From Budorcas taxicolor (Eukaryota; Chordata; Mammalia; Artiodactyla; Bovidae): a stretch of DNA of 64,000 nt. The notes below the pieces were generated by a model that saw only the letters and a list, made by a program, of their open reading frames with translations, had not been told where the DNA came from and did not search any database. The position numbers and the translations under genes were made by a program. Shown here one piece after another: positions 33,338 through 45,208 of the stretch; the stretch's first letter is position 1; each line of letters starts with the position of its first letter. The stretch lies in contig NC_068910.1 of the NCBI RefSeq assembly GCF_023091745.1, positions 173,965,170 through 174,029,169 on the forward strand, in the 5' to 3' direction.

Positions 33338-33560
33338 GTGTGTGCATGCGTGTGTGCTCAGTCGCTCAGTCATGTGGGACTCTCTGCGACCCCATGAACT
33401 GTGTAGCCCGCCAGGCTCCTCTGCCCATGGGGTTCTCTAGGCAGGAATACTGGAGTGGGTTGCCATGCCCTCCTCCAAGGGACCGTCCCGACAGGGATCA
33501 AACCCACGTCTCCTGCATCTCCTGCATTGGCTGGTGGATTGAGCCACCTGCGAAGCAGGT
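33338..33560 (-). mobile_element. Bov-tA SINE
   Basis: A reverse copy: the GT-rich end 'gtgtgtgcatgcgtgtgtgc', then 'tcagtcgctcagtcatgtgg', and the head in reverse ending in 'gagccacctgcgaagcagg'. Confidence 0.92.
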
Positions 33561-34679
33561 AGTCGGCTGCATGAGGCTGCAATTTACGGAACAGTATGGT
33601 TTACCTCGAGGTTTTTCCAATCTGCTCACGTATCAGGTAGTAGAGCTATTGTAAATTAGAAGTGGGGCAGCTGCTTCCTCAAAAAAAGACAGTCTAACAA
33701 CAGCTTAAAGGTTGTTTCCTTTTCATAAAGATTAATTATTATGCAAGTGCATTTCTTAAATTCTCAACTTAATAGCAGGCCACCCCCAACCAGTTGAATA
33801 ATCACAAAAAAATTCTCTTTTTCTTTATTCTCTCTTTATTAGTGAAGTCTGTTTACTAACACAGCCAAATTAGCATCTACAACTTCAGTTATTGATATAA
33901 AGATCTATGACATGGTTATAGCCTCTTTGTCCATGATGCAATAATTTTGCCCTAGTTCATATGGCTTCTTAACAGAACCTGTGAAGGGCTGTTCTTTGGG
34001 TTTCTGCAGGGTTTTTACAAACCCGCTAATTGAAATATAATCAGCACCAAACAACTTGTCAGGAAAAGTGTTTTGTTCTAAACTGAGCCAGGCAGGGCAC
34101 CAAATGTGGGCATCCGAGGTGGCTGAGAATTCACACTCAGAAACATCAGAGAACCTGGGCCCAGCCCTTGTGATAAGACACAGCACCAAATGACCACCGG
34201 GCTATCTTGGAGAGTGGATTTTTTTTCTTTTGTGTATGATAGGAGGTTGATGGATTGTGTCTGTTGCAGACACACAAGGAGAAAAGGTGACTCAAATCCC
34301 AAAATAGCCCTTTTGAATGCATTAAGAGAAAACATCTCTGACACAGACAGGAAGAAAGGGAAGAGGGGGCAGGAATCAGTGACAAAATGTTCATAGTGTG
34401 CTGGTCACCAGCATTGATTCACATGAAGTTATTGTCCTCTGCTAAGAATGACACTGTCCTTTGCTTTTATGTTAAATTAGAAAACCCTCTAAAACTGTAC
34501 AATTACCTGAAGATTAAATTGATTATCCATTATCTTATTTTAACAACATACTTGGTAAGTGTTTCCTATCATTTCTTGATCAGTTCACACCCGGTTGGGG
34601 TTTGGAGTGGGTCATATGCACAATTCGTTTTGATAATGTGGTGGTTATATATCTGAATTCTCCATAAAAGTAAGAATAT
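33561..34679. other. Unassigned stretch
   Basis: No repeat or gene is recognised. Overlapping 70-95 codon frames on both strands around 33905-34396 show no family signature. Confidence 0.4.
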
Positions 34680-36690
34680 CAATATTGAAGTGAGAAAAGG
34701 AAAAAATCTCATATAAGTTTACTTTAAATAGACAAACAATATCTGAAAGAAACTTTAAGGGGAGAAATTATCCCATTCACAAGGCAGCAAAGCCCATTAC
34801 ATATCTCAAATTAAGCTCAACAGGCAATGTGCAGGAAATTTGCAAAGAAAATCCAACAAGTAGTAAAGGACATGAAAGGAGACCTAGTAAATAGGCAGAA
34901 AGATGATAAATTTGATGCAGTTTTAATAAAAATCCCAATAAAGTTTCTTTTATTTTCCTGGAACATTTCTTGTTTGTTTAGGAATTTGTCAAGAGTAGTG
35001 AGAAAAAATAGAAAAAGACTACTGATGAAGAAGCACCACATATTAAATGTATTATGAAACTATAATAATTAAAACTGCACACTGTCAGCACAGACTAAAA
35101 ATTTAGACCAATAGAACAGATTTGAGAAATAGACCTAGCTTTATATTAAAATTTCATATATGACAAACCCATGATTTAAAATCAATGGAAAAATGATTTT
35201 TAAATAAACAGTTTTAGGGACAACTATCTATACATCTGGGAAAAGGCTAAAAGCAAATATACTCAATCACCCTCTTAACAGAAAGGTGACTCAAAGACAA
35301 ACAAAAAAATGAAACATAGGAATTCTAGAAGCAAACAGTAAGGTTTGTTTATAATTTGAAATGGTGGAAGCCTCTCAAAGCAAGAAAACAAACCCAGAAG
35401 CCATAAAGTTAAAGGTTAATAGATTTTACTACCTAAAAATTAAATTTTATACACAGCAAAAATATCATTGAAGTACAGTCAAAAGACAAATGACCAACCA
35501 GAAAAACATTTTTAAAATATATTACTGAAAAATGATTAATTTTCTCAATATATAAAGAGTTCTTTCAATGTTATAAGAAACAGGAACATGAATTCATGTT
35601 TAAGAATAAAGCTTTATAAGTACATGAAAAGACTCCCACTCTCACTAATAATAAAATAAATCCACTTTAACAGATAAAATTTTTCAATTTTCAGATTGAG
35701 AAAGAAAAAAAAAATGAGACAGAATCTAAGCACTCTTTCACTGTAGATAGGAGTACACAGTTGGTTTGACCTTGCTATGATCTGATTGTGGCCTCCCAAA
35801 ATTCATGTTGAACTCTTAATGGCCATGTGGTGATATTAGGAGGTATGGTTTTGGGGACATGATTAGGTCATGAGGGTGGCACCTTCTTGAGTGATATTAG
35901 TGCCCTTATAAAACAGGACCCAAAGAGCTCCCTTGCCCACTTCTGCCATGTGTAAATACAATGAGAAGTCTCTAACAAGGAAGAGGGCCTCACCTGAACA
36001 TGATGGAAAGTTAATCTTGGACTTTCCAGCCTTTAGAACTGTGAGCCATAAATTTCTGTTGTTTATAAGCTACCTAGTTGAGACATTTTGTCATAGCAGC
36101 TTGAATGGAGTAAGGCAGCCCTCCTTAGAGGACAGTTTGGTAATATCTACCAAATACAGGTACATATACTCTTTTGGCAGCTGACACTTCGGGGAATTTG
36201 TCCCACGTTTTATGTATACATGTGCAAGAAATATGAGGTGAGATATTCATTATAGGGTTGTTGGTCATTGAAAACTGAAAGAGTTGTCAACAAACAGGCT
36301 ATTTGTTTAAACAAACTACCGTACCTACACACAATGGAATACTATGCAATTATGAAAAAGAATGAAGTAGCTCTGTTCATCTTATGAAGAGTTTCAAGAT
36401 ACAGTGTTTAAAAAAAGAGAAACTAGGTGCCAAGCAGTACGTGTAGAAAGCTCTAATTTAGGTAAACATAAAATGGGATACCCATACATGTATACATCTA
36501 TGTATTATGCATGTGTCTCACACATGTACACACACCTATGCTTGCGTATTCCTAGAATGACGTTCTGGGAAAATTCTTCCTCTAGGGAGAGGAAAATGTT
36601 GGTGGAGACTTACTTTTGTATTGTACAATTTTTCATGCTTGCATCCTTCATTACCATGTGCATATATTATTTTTGCAATAAAAAAAGTTC
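34680..36690 (+). mobile_element. Old L1M copy, 3' half, split by an MLT1 LTR
   Basis: Sense L1 ORF2 text is degraded but recognisable: 'atgaaactataataattaaa' (35055), 'ccatgatttaaaatcaatgg' and 'gactcccactctcactaata'. After the LTR it resumes with 'acacaatggaatactatgca' (36331) and an L1 3' UTR ending near 'caataaaaaaagttctaaaa' (36677). No long frame survives. Confidence 0.72.
35773..36117 (+). repeat. MLT1A-like (ERVL-MaLR) solo LTR
   Basis: The LTR runs from TG to CA: 'tgctatgatctgattgtggc', 'ttaggaggtatggttttggg', 'gattaggtcatgagggtggc', 'agtgcccttataaaacagga', 'ttagaactgtgagccataaa', 'tttctgttgtttataagcta'. The flanking 'gacct' (35768-35772) and 'gccct' (36118-36122) fit a 5-bp TSD with one mismatch. 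It interrupts the L1M. No internal retroviral sequence is present. Confidence 0.85.
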
Positions 36691-37532
36691 TAAAAAATAA
36701 GTGGGAATTTATAATATATAATTTATAAATGTAACACTTCAAATTAATAGGGAAAGTGAATTATCCAATAGATAGTATTGACACAACTGGATGGCCATTT
36801 AGAAGAAAGTTCAATATACTAGAGTAAATTCTATATGGATCAAAGTTTTAAAAGTAAAAAAATAAAAATAAAATCTCTAAGATGGTGATACTTTCTTATA
36901 ATGTTGGATCAGAAAATAATTTCTAATCATGTGGTGAAAATACATAAAAACTGAGCAATTTTACTATAAAAGTAAACTTTGGCTCAGTTAAAAATATAAA
37001 CAAAATTTAAAAGCAAACAAAATTTAACGAATATTTATAAGACAAATGATAGATCACAAGTAAATATCATTGACTAAATATTCTTACAAATCAATAAAGA
37101 AAAGATCAACAATGAAAAAGGCACAGGACATGAACAGATGATTCACAGAAGTAAAAATTCAGCACATTAAAAGATTTCCATCATGCTAATAACCAATAAA
37201 GTGAATAAATTTAGTTTTTCACCCAGAAGAGGGACAAAATTAAATGTTTAAGTTAATGTAACTTGGTGTTGTTGAGCATTAGTTATGCCACCTTAGTGGA
37301 GATGAAAATGAGTGCTTTTCTGAAAGTCATTTTAGTAATTAAGATGTACAATGTGTACGCTATTATCCCAGCAAACCTGCATGTATGATTTACTACAAAG
37401 AGGTAATCTTTCAAGTTCAAGCTAATTAAATTCAGTGATGTCCATCACAACATTGTTTAGAATAGCACACACACACAGCTGACATGTTTATCAGTGGTGT
37501 ACGCATCCTGTAAATATTGGCACCTACTACAG

Positions 37533-37738
37533 GTGGCGCTAGTGGTAAAGAATCTGCTTGCCAAAGCAGGAGACAAAATGAGACATCAGTTCCATCTCTG
37601 GGTCAGGAAGATCCCCTGGAGGAGGGCATGGCAACCCACTTCAGTATTCTTGCCTGGAGAATCCTATGGCTAGAGGAGCCTAGCAGACTACAGTCCAAGG
37701 GGTGGAAGAGTCAGACATGACTAAAGCAATTTAGCACA
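37533..37738 (+). mobile_element. Bov-tA SINE
   Basis: A diverged sense copy: 'gtggcgctagtggtaaagaa' head, 'ggtcaggaagatcccctgga', ending in 'gactaaagcaatttagcaca'. Confidence 0.9.
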
Positions 37739-37994
37739 TATGCACAGTGGAATGTAATGTAGCCCTTTAAAATAATGACAAGCATCTATGTGTAGAAATA
37801 TGCAAGTTTCTCCTTTTTCCATTGCCAAATGCTTAAAAGCAGATTGAAAAAATGAAGAGCACAAGATATTGTACAGGAGAGCTCTCAGAAGACTGTTCAT
37901 ACAAACATTTACAGTGGTTTCAATTTTGTAGAACTTTCAGTAATTTTTATTTTATCTCATATTTTTAAGATTAAATTAGAGTATGTATCATTTT

Positions 37995-38200
37995 GGGCTT
38001 CCCTGGTGGCTCAGACGGTAAAGCATCTGTCTGCAATGCAGGAGACCCAGATTTGATCCCTGGGTTGGGAAGATTCCCTGGAGAAGGAAATGACAACCCA
38101 CTCCAGTATTCTTGCCTGGGGAATCCCATGGACAGAGGAGTCTGGCAGGCTTCAGTTGATAGGGTTGAAAAGAGTCAGACATGACTGAGTCACTAATTAC
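37995..38200 (+). mobile_element. Bov-tA SINE with perfect TSD
   Basis: A complete sense copy from 'gggcttccctggtggctcag' to 'catgactgagtcactaatta'. It is flanked by a perfect 12-bp TSD 'atgtatcatttt' (37983-37994 and 38201-38212). Confidence 0.96.
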
Positions 38201-38377
38201 ATGTATCATTTTACCCCCACCCTCCAATGAAATGAATAATGTGCTGATATTAAAAATAATGTAGAAGAAAATTGAATACCAAAGAAAGATGTTTACAAGT
38301 TATTAAGTAGAGAAATATAGGATGCAAACTAGTATGTCCAACATTATTTCATTTTTAGAATAAAGTATAGGACTCTA

Positions 38378-38560
38378 CAAAGCTTCTCTACTGACTCAGA
38401 GTAAACTCAGTGCAGGAAACATGGGTCCACTCCCTGGGTCGAGGAGATCCCTTGGAGAAGGGAATGGCAACCCACTCTAGTATTTTTGCTGGAGAATTCC
38501 ATTGACAGAGGAGCCTGGCAGGCTATAGGCCATGGAGTTACAAAGATTTGGACATGATTG
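38378..38560 (+). mobile_element. Bov-tA SINE, diverged
   Basis: A sense copy with a damaged head ('gcttctctactgactcagag'), then 'ccctgggtcgaggagatccc' and the A monomer, ending 'tttggacatgattg'. It directly abuts the BovB that follows. Confidence 0.82.
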
Positions 38561-39133
38561 TCCAAAATCACTGCAGATGGTGACTGCAGCCATGAAATTA
38601 AAAGATGCTTACTCCTTGGAAGGAAAGTTATGAGCAACCTAGATAGCATATTCAAAAGCAGAGACGTTACTTTGCTGACTAAGGTCCGTCTAGTCAAGGC
38701 TATGGTTTTTCCAGTAGTCATGTATGGATGTGAGACTTGGACTGTGAAGAAGGCTGAATGCCAAAGAATTGATGCTTTTGAACTGTGGTGTTGGAGAAGA
38801 CTCTTGAGAGTCCCTTGGACTGCAAGGAGATCCAACCAGTCCATTCTGAAGGAGATCAGCCCTGGGTGTTCTTTGGAAGGAATGATGCTAAAGCTGAAAC
38901 TCCAGTACTTTGGCCACCTCATGGGAAGAGTTGACTCATTGGAAAAAACCCTGATGTTGGGAGGGATTGGGGGCAGGAGGAGAAGGGGACGACAGAGGAT
39001 GAGATGGCTGGATGACATCACTGACTCGATGGATGCGAGTCTGAGTGAACTCCGGGAGTTGGTGATGGACAGGGAGGCCTGGCGTGCTGTAATTCATGGG
39101 GTTGCAAAGAGTCGGACACGACTGAGCAACTGA
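38561..39133 (+). pseudogene. BovB ORF2 C-terminal fragment, frame open
   Basis: About 190 residues of the BovB ORF2 C-terminal domain remain uninterrupted down to the natural stop: 'KITADGDCSHEIKRC', 'VVMYGCETWTVKKAE', 'FELWCWRRLLRVPWTARR', 'GGRRRRGRQRMRWLDD' and the end 'AKSRTRLSN'. The RT palm and endonuclease are missing by 5' truncation, so it cannot act as a reverse transcriptase. The intact frame suggests modest age. Confidence 0.88.
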
Positions 39134-39143
39134 ACTGAACTGA
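38561..39143 (+). mobile_element. BovB 3' end
   Basis: The last roughly 580 bases of BovB in sense, from 'ccaaaatcactgcagatggt' to the ACTGA tail. With the antisense BovB end at 39504-39950 it forms an inverted pair separated by about 360 bases. Confidence 0.93.
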
Positions 39144-39288
39144 GCACCTATATACAGGCACATACATACATTTGTGCCTGAAAAATACTGCCTTAAACAT
39201 GTTAATAGTGATTATCTCTGCATGGTGAGATTTCGGGTCTTTTTGTAAGATATTTTCCATTTTCTTTAATGAAGTTGTATCACTTTTT

Positions 39289-39411
39289 AATTTTTTTTAA
39301 ATTGAAGAATAATTGCTTAACAGAATTGTGTTGGTTTCTGCCAAACATCAATATGAATCAGGTATAGGTATACATATGTCCCCTCCCTCTTGAACCTCCC
39401 TCCCACCTCCC
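39289..39411 (-). mobile_element. L1 3'-end stub, older subfamily
   Basis: The stretch 'aattttttttaaattgaaga', 'agaattgtgttggtttctgc', 'acatcaatatgaatcaggta', 'aacctccctcccacctccc' is a diverged relative of the L1 3' ends at 11987 and 60418. Confidence 0.75.
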
Positions 39412-39503
39412 AATATTTAAAAGCCAGGTTACAAAATGGCAAGGGAGGAGTTGGATCACAATAGGGAAAACTGTATTATTTGCAGAGCCACCATCATAGG
39501 CTG

Positions 39504-39950
39504 CAGTTCAGTTCAGTTCAGTACAGTCGCTCAGTTGTGTCTGAATCTTTGCGACCCCATGAACTGCAGCACGCCAGGCCTCCCTGTCCATCACCAACTC
39601 CTGGAGTTCACCCAAACCCATGTCCATTGAGTCGATGATGCCATCCAGCCATCTCATCCTCTGTTGTCCCCTTCTCCTCCTGCCCCCAGTCCCTCCCAGC
39701 ATCAGAGTCTTTTCCAATGAGTCAACTCTTCCCATGAGGTGGCCAAAGTACTGGAGTTTCAGCTTTAGCATCAGTCCTTCCAATGATCACCCAGGACTGA
39801 TCTCCTTTAGGATGGACTGGTTGGATCTCCTTGCAGTCCAAGGGACTCTCAAGAGTCTTTTCCAACACCACAGTTCAAAAGCATCAATTCTTCGGCGCTC
39901 AGCTTTCTTCACAGTCCAACTTTCACATCCATACATGACCACTGGGAAAA
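39504..39950 (-). mobile_element. BovB 3' end, antisense
   Basis: This starts at the tail in reverse (GTTCA units, 39504-39520) and runs to 'gaccactgggaaaacca', where the copy is 5'-truncated. It encodes C-terminal ORF2 remnants on the minus strand (39508-39783). Confidence 0.93.
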
Positions 39951-41197
39951 CCAGTGGCTTAGCCATTATGAAATTAATCCCTTTTCATGATATCAGTTAA
40001 AAGAAAAAGACAGCAACTACCTTGCGTTGAGTTTATCACTTGATAAACTCTCTCAGTAGCATCAATGACCGTATGTACAGATAAGCTTCTACCTAGACTG
40101 GTGAACAATTTGAGTTCTCACAAATTCGTGGCCACATGAATGTTTTCAGCTTCATGAGCCAAGAAAGATAAAAGGTTAAACTGGGCATCAAAACTGCAGA
40201 AAAACCTGGCGTTTGTTTTCATACGAGATCCCAAATCTCACTCTCTTATAAACCAGCATTTGAACAGTAGAAGCCCTTTTCATAGAGAACCATGGGTTTT
40301 CAAGTTCTGATTTTATTTCTGATTTGTTTTTCATTATTTCCTAAAGCTATTGATGTTTCAGAGGCAGTGGGGGAAGTGAGGGAGCCCTGGGAGAGTTTCA
40401 GGCTTTGAATTTTGGAACTCAACCATTCAGAAGTTCATACTCCTGTTCACAAAAACAATGTAGCAAGGTCACTTTGGCCATTGGAGCATCTTGTACAAGG
40501 GCTGGAGCTTGGGTTCTGTGTGTGTTTGCTGCAGCAGCCTTTCACCCCTTCCACACTTTTCTTTTTCCCTTTACATCAACATGTTGTAGCCTGTGACACC
40601 AGCTAAATTAATCACTCACTGCGCTCAGGGAAGTCACCGCAGGATATAGAATAACAAAGACAACAAAATTATTGCGAGGCTGGAGAGAAGGGACTGACTT
40701 GTGAATACAGTCAGCGTACTCTCACCAGCTGTGTCCTCACAGGGGCTGGAGCGGCAGATTAAATTGGGACTGCTTTTTATTCTATTTACGTGGATCTGAG
40801 AATGGCCACAATACAGTGCCAAGGACCCCTGATGAAGGGAAAGCCCTTCAGAACGCTCAGTCTACTGTCAGAACTGAGGCTTCCCCAAGCTTCAGGGTTA
40901 CCCAGGGGCGCCCTCTTTGGGTTCCCCTTGGGCAAACTCTGCTTGGGCAGATTCAGCTGAGTAATTGCTGAGCCTCCGGGATCCAGAACATATGGGATTG
41001 TTAGGTCAGAACCAACAGAAAAATCAAATCTCTAGCAGCCAAGGAGCTGTGGCTCAAATCCTGGTATACAAACCATGTGCACAATAGCCCAAGAAAAAGA
41101 TACGAGAGGATGGGGATGTCAGCTTCCTTGACCCTGGGGAAAAAGCAACTCCTGATGACAAATGTGGGTTGGATGATAAATGGTGAGTTCAAAGAAG
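39951..41197. other. Unassigned stretch
   Basis: No named repeat or gene is recognised over about 1.2 kb. Frames at 40405-40606 show no motif. Confidence 0.4.
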
Positions 41198-41320
41198 GGA
41201 AAGTGTTAGTCACTCAGTTGTGCCTGTCTCTTTATGGCCCCAGGCAAGAATACTGGAGTGGGTAGCCATTCCCTTCTTTAGAGCATCTTCCTGAGTCAGG
41301 GATCAAACCCAGGTCTGTGG
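41198..41320 (-). mobile_element. Bov-A SINE with internal deletion
   Basis: 'gtgttagtcactcagttgtg' leads to 'ctctttatggccc', then jumps to 'caggcaagaatactggagtg', losing about 45 internal bases. It ends at 'caaacccaggtct', before the rest of the tRNA head. Confidence 0.88.
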
Positions 41321-41389
41321 TGAGTTTAGCAGTGTTCTATTATACACGTGAATTGATGGACAGATGTCAACCTGCAAGGGGCTATCCAA

Positions 41390-41955
41390 GTGTGACCCAG
41401 AACTCTGTTGGACCTTCCTGCTAAGCATATTTCACAACAACTTGGATAAAGGCACAGAAGGCAACCTCATTTAACCAGAGGTGGACATATAGCTGAGAGG
41501 ACTAGTAGGGATATAAGACAGCAGCATTAAGATTTGAAAACTACTTTAAAGTCAAAAAGAAGAAGTCAAAAACAATAAGAGGAAATGTAATGAGGATAAT
41601 AATAAACATGTATTTTATAACTAAAAACAACTGTAAATATAAACTTCTGTGTTTGGGTTCAAAAAATCAATTAAATGAGAGAGATTTAACAGCAAAGCCA
41701 CCCCAAAGAAGTTCTAGGGTCAAGAAGAGCCAGTTGAGTGACTTAGGCATTAAACTCTTGCCCATGGAAGAAAAAGGTTTGGAACAAGGGGAGTAAGAGA
41801 TGCGTGGTCCTCATCACTGATCAGACCACAGCAGACCACAGAAGAAAAAGGTCCCACCTTTGGATGACTGGCATGAGCAGGGAAGCATTCAGTACATTCT
41901 GGAGAATAGAGAGAGTAGAATTAAGGCTGGTCTGGGAAAATTAAAGAGAGAAAAG
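41390..41955 (+). repeat. CR1/L3 LINE remnant
   Basis: Text in CR1/L3 order is visible: 'cacaacaacttggataaagg' (41431), 'gtgtttgggttcaaaaaatc' (41650), 'tttggaacaaggggag' (41778), 'ctgatcagaccaca' (41818) and 'ttctggagaataga'. These correspond to stretches that include the conserved CACTTGGGTTCAAAAAATCAA and CTGGTCAGACCACA segments. It is very old and has no open frame of note. Confidence 0.65.
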
Positions 41956-41963
41956 TTTGGACT

Positions 41964-42586
41964 TGTTGTGAGCTGAATTCTGCCCCCACAAACTCATGTG
42001 TTGAAACCCTAACACCCAATACTTCAAATGTGACTTATTTGGAAATAGGGCCTGTACAGGAGTGACTGGGCTTCCCACGTGGCTCAGTAGTAAAGAATCC
42101 ACCTGTCAATGCAGGAGATGCAAGAGACATGGGTTCAATCCCTGAGTTGGGAAAGTCCCTTAGAGAAGGAAATGGCAACCCACTCCAGTATTCTTGCCTG
42201 GAGAATTCCATGGATAGAGGAGCCTGGCAGGCTATACAGTTCATGGGGTCACAAAAGAGTCACAACTTAATGACAAAACAACAAGAGAAGTGGTTAAATT
42301 TAAAAGAGGTCATGAGGCCCTAATCCAATCTGACTAGCATCCTTGTAAAAGAGAGGAAATTTGGACACAGAGAAAGGGTGCACTTGCACAGAGGAAAGGC
42401 AATGTGAGGATCCGGGGGTGGGGGGAACCATCTGCAAGTCAAGGAGAAAGGCCTCAGAAGAAACCAAACCTGCCAACACCTTGATCTTGCACTTCTAGCC
42501 TCCAGAACTGTGAAACAATATTTCTGTGGTTTAAGCCACCTAGTCTGTGGTATTCTGTTATAGCAGTTCTTGAAAACTCTTCCAGG
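41964..42586 (+). repeat. MLT1-type (ERVL-MaLR) LTR, interrupted by Bov-tA
   Basis: The order is 'tgttgtgagctgaattctgc', 'gtgttgaaaccctaacaccc', 'gtgacttatttggaaatagg', then a SINE, then 'ccctaatccaatctgactag', 'gccaacaccttgatcttgca', 'cctccagaactgtgaaacaa', 'tttaagccacctagtctgtg'. This is the MLT1C/D-type layout. It has no internal retroviral part. Confidence 0.8.
42068..42283 (+). mobile_element. Bov-tA SINE
   Basis: A sense copy: 'gggcttcccacgtggctcag' head with the longer variant 'gagatgcaagagacatgggt', then the A monomer ending 'gagtcacaacttaatgac'. It lies inside the MLT1-type LTR. Confidence 0.93.
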
Positions 42587-44702
42587 GTTCAAAAGAAAAG
42601 TTTCTTAACAAAGTGGCAGAGAGAATCTAGGCAGAGGTGACAAATGACAAGAAGTCCTTCCTTGGCCAAGCTCAGTCAGGTCCCCCTTCTCATCTAGACC
42701 TTGACTGTGGCCTGCTGGGCCCAGTTTTCACAGAGACTCCCATCAAGCCAGTTCATCGCGAATTCCCCCTTCCTTGATGTCTAGTGAAGTTTCTCTGAGC
42801 ACTCGTCCATCCACTGAGTCTCCTCACTCTGCCCATTGACTATAAGTCTTTCCAGTTGTCTTTGCTGTAGTGGGGGTTGAGTTCAGTTCTATACTGACAT
42901 CTCTCTTCCCTACTGCATTAGCTCAGATAAAATCTGTCTTGCCATCTTTTAGTGTCTAGTACAGAATTTGTCTTTGACACAAACTACCTCAAACTCTCAG
43001 TGTCTTAATGATACATGTTTGGTATTCTTTCATGGGTCAGCCATGGACTCACTCACTGCAGTCACTCAAGGAGCCAGCTTGATGTTGCACCATCTCGAGG
43101 CGTGCTTCCACAGTCCTCGTATCAGGGGGCAGGGCTGTGCTGGAAGAAGCACTGCCCCATCAAGGTTTCTGCCAGATGTGATCTTTACTTCTGTTCATAT
43201 TTCATTACCCAAAGAAAGTCACATAGCCACACGTAACCTCAATAGGACTGGAAAAGTCAACTTCTACTTGAGCCTTCAAGAAGGAAATTTGAAATATTTG
43301 CTTTCATCCTAAAGTCTACAGCTAGTTTTAAAAAATTGAGTTCATGTTTGCACTCTAACAGGTTGAGATTCCACTAAAATATGGTTTTATTAAGATACAT
43401 AAGATGTGATGATGCTCATGATCCAGAGGAGGAGACGGACATGTCTACACCTAAATTTAAGTCAGTGTGGTACCCAATGTTTCACTGTCAGCCCTGTCAT
43501 CCTTGTCTCCTAGAGACTCTACTCTTCCCTCGACCCTCTGGCGAGGTTGCCTTTGACTGCCACTCCTTGGGCCAGAAGTAGACTCCTCATCCAGGGTGAC
43601 TTGATGGAAGTAAGCCAATTAAATTATTATTCTTGGAAGTTGGAACTAAAAGATAAAAAGTCTAGCTACTTAGTGTGGCCTGCTCACACCTTATAGTATG
43701 CTTTGGGGGACCACAAAACTGGCCTCAGTGACTTGGGTTTACATTCCCTTTCTGTGTGTGGCTCCAACAGCCTGAGCCCCATCAGCAGACCTGATTCTAC
43801 TTGGGTAGCTTCAGAAAAATGATGCTGGGACAGAGCTGTTAAAGACAGGGATGTTTAGTTGGGGAGATAGTGGGAGGAGACAGTCTAAGCATCCTTTTCC
43901 AACTCTGAGAGTGTGAGTACTATTACTCAGCCTCCTCGCCAGATTTGAATGTGTGCTAGGATGTGATGCCCATTGTACTAAGATGGGACACTCTTATGAA
44001 CAGTGTTCACTTCAATTTTTTATATTCCTAAAACCTGATCTCTACATCTTATCACTGACTAAGTCACCTTCAGTGAAATGTAGATATTTAACTCCATGCA
44101 ATGGGAACTTGAAGGAAGGCACCAGACTTTGATATATTTTTTGAACTTTCAGGAACTAGTAGGAATATTAATGCTCACTTTCCTGAGATACATGCCACTG
44201 ATTAGTCCGCACAGTGTGAACTGGTATTTGTGAGTGTGTGTGTGTTTGGCTCTGTGACTGTTCCTGCCATCAACGCCACCTCCCTCTTGCCAACATGGCT
44301 TGTTGGAGTCCTTTTATGTTAACGTCCTCTGTAAGAAGCCTTCAGTTTGGTAGCACTGCTCACTCCCAACAAATGCATCAGAAAACAATGCACACCCCTG
44401 CCTACCAGTAATCAGAGCAATTACTTAACAAGCACATCTCTATTTCCTCCAGGGTGGACTAATTAAAAGGCTTCCATGCTGTTGTCAGAAATGGACAAAG
44501 TGTGTTTTGTACTACTTTTTGGAAAAATTAAAAGCTAACATTGGGTTCTACGTTGAAACATTTTTAACATTGTTCACAGGAGTTGTCTCATTTCCACCCT
44601 TCTAGGGTGGGCTCAATTGTTGGCCATGATTGAAAAGGCAAGGCAAACAGTAAGGGTGTGTCTTGCACCTTATTCTGAAGACAGGTTGTCCAAAGTTATA
44701 GA
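42587..44702. other. Unassigned stretch, possibly with an old LTR
   Basis: 42970-43320 ('acacaaactacctcaaactc', 'catgggtcagccatggactc', 'tggaagaagcactgccccat') faintly recalls an antisense LTR like the one at 21291, but I cannot confirm it. The rest, including a short GT run at 44231-44246, is unrecognised. Confidence 0.35.
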
Positions 44703-44762
44703 GTGGTGGTTCTCAAACTTTGGCACCCATCAGTGTCCCTTGGAGAGCCCATTAAATGACAG

Positions 44763-45208
44763 GTGGGATGAATTGGAAAATTAGGATTGACATATATGCA
44801 CTACCATGTGTAAAATAGATAGCTAGTGGGTAAGTGAAAGGGAAAGTTGCTCAGTTGTGTCTGACTCTTTATGACCCCATGGACTATACAGCTGATGAAA
44901 TTTTGCAGGCCAGAATATTGGAGTGGGTAGCCTTTCCCTTCTCCCAGGGATCTTCCCAACCCAGGGATCGAACCCAGGTATCCCACATTACAAGCAGATT
45001 CTTTACCAGCTGAGCTACTAGGGAAGCTCAGCTGAGTGCTCTGTGATGACCTAGAGGGATGGGGAGGAGGTTCAAGAGTGAGGGCTTATATGCATACATG
45101 AAGATGATTCATTTCATTGTACAGCAGAAACTAACACGATATTGTAAAGTAATTATACTCCAACAAAAGAAAAACCCCAAAACAAAATAACAACAACAAT
45201 AAACAGCC
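44763..45208 (+). mobile_element. L1 3' UTR, split by Bov-tA
   Basis: 'gatgaattggaaaattagga', 'tgacatatatgcactaccat' and 'aaatagatagctagtg' precede the SINE. 'gtgctctgtgatgacctaga', 'cattgtacagcagaaactaa' and 'caacaaaagaaaaacccc' follow it. This is the L1 3' UTR in sense, ending in an A-rich tail. Confidence 0.83.
44828..45030 (-). mobile_element. Bov-tA SINE
   Basis: A reverse copy: 'aagttgctcagttgtgtctg', 'cagggatcgaacccaggtat', ending 'gctgagctactagggaagct'. It is the youngest layer of the hAT > L1 > SINE nest. Confidence 0.92.

Larger units (their letters stand above)
36720..39288 (+). mobile_element. Second old L1M copy, carrying three SINEs and a BovB
   Basis: Degraded sense L1: 'acacaactggatggccattt', 'caggacatgaacagatgatt' and 'agcacattaaaagatttcca' are ORF2 C-terminal text. 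3' UTR pieces appear between the younger inserts and end at 'taatgaagttgtatcacttt' (39268-39287). The host L1 must predate the Bov-tA copies (37533, 37995, 38378) and the BovB (38561). Confidence 0.7.

Noticed and set aside
37995..38200. tRNA gene
   Set aside because: The tRNA-like head with a B-box-like 'gatttgatccctg' belongs to a Bov-tA SINE; no complete cloverleaf is present. The same applies to the other Bov-tA copies.
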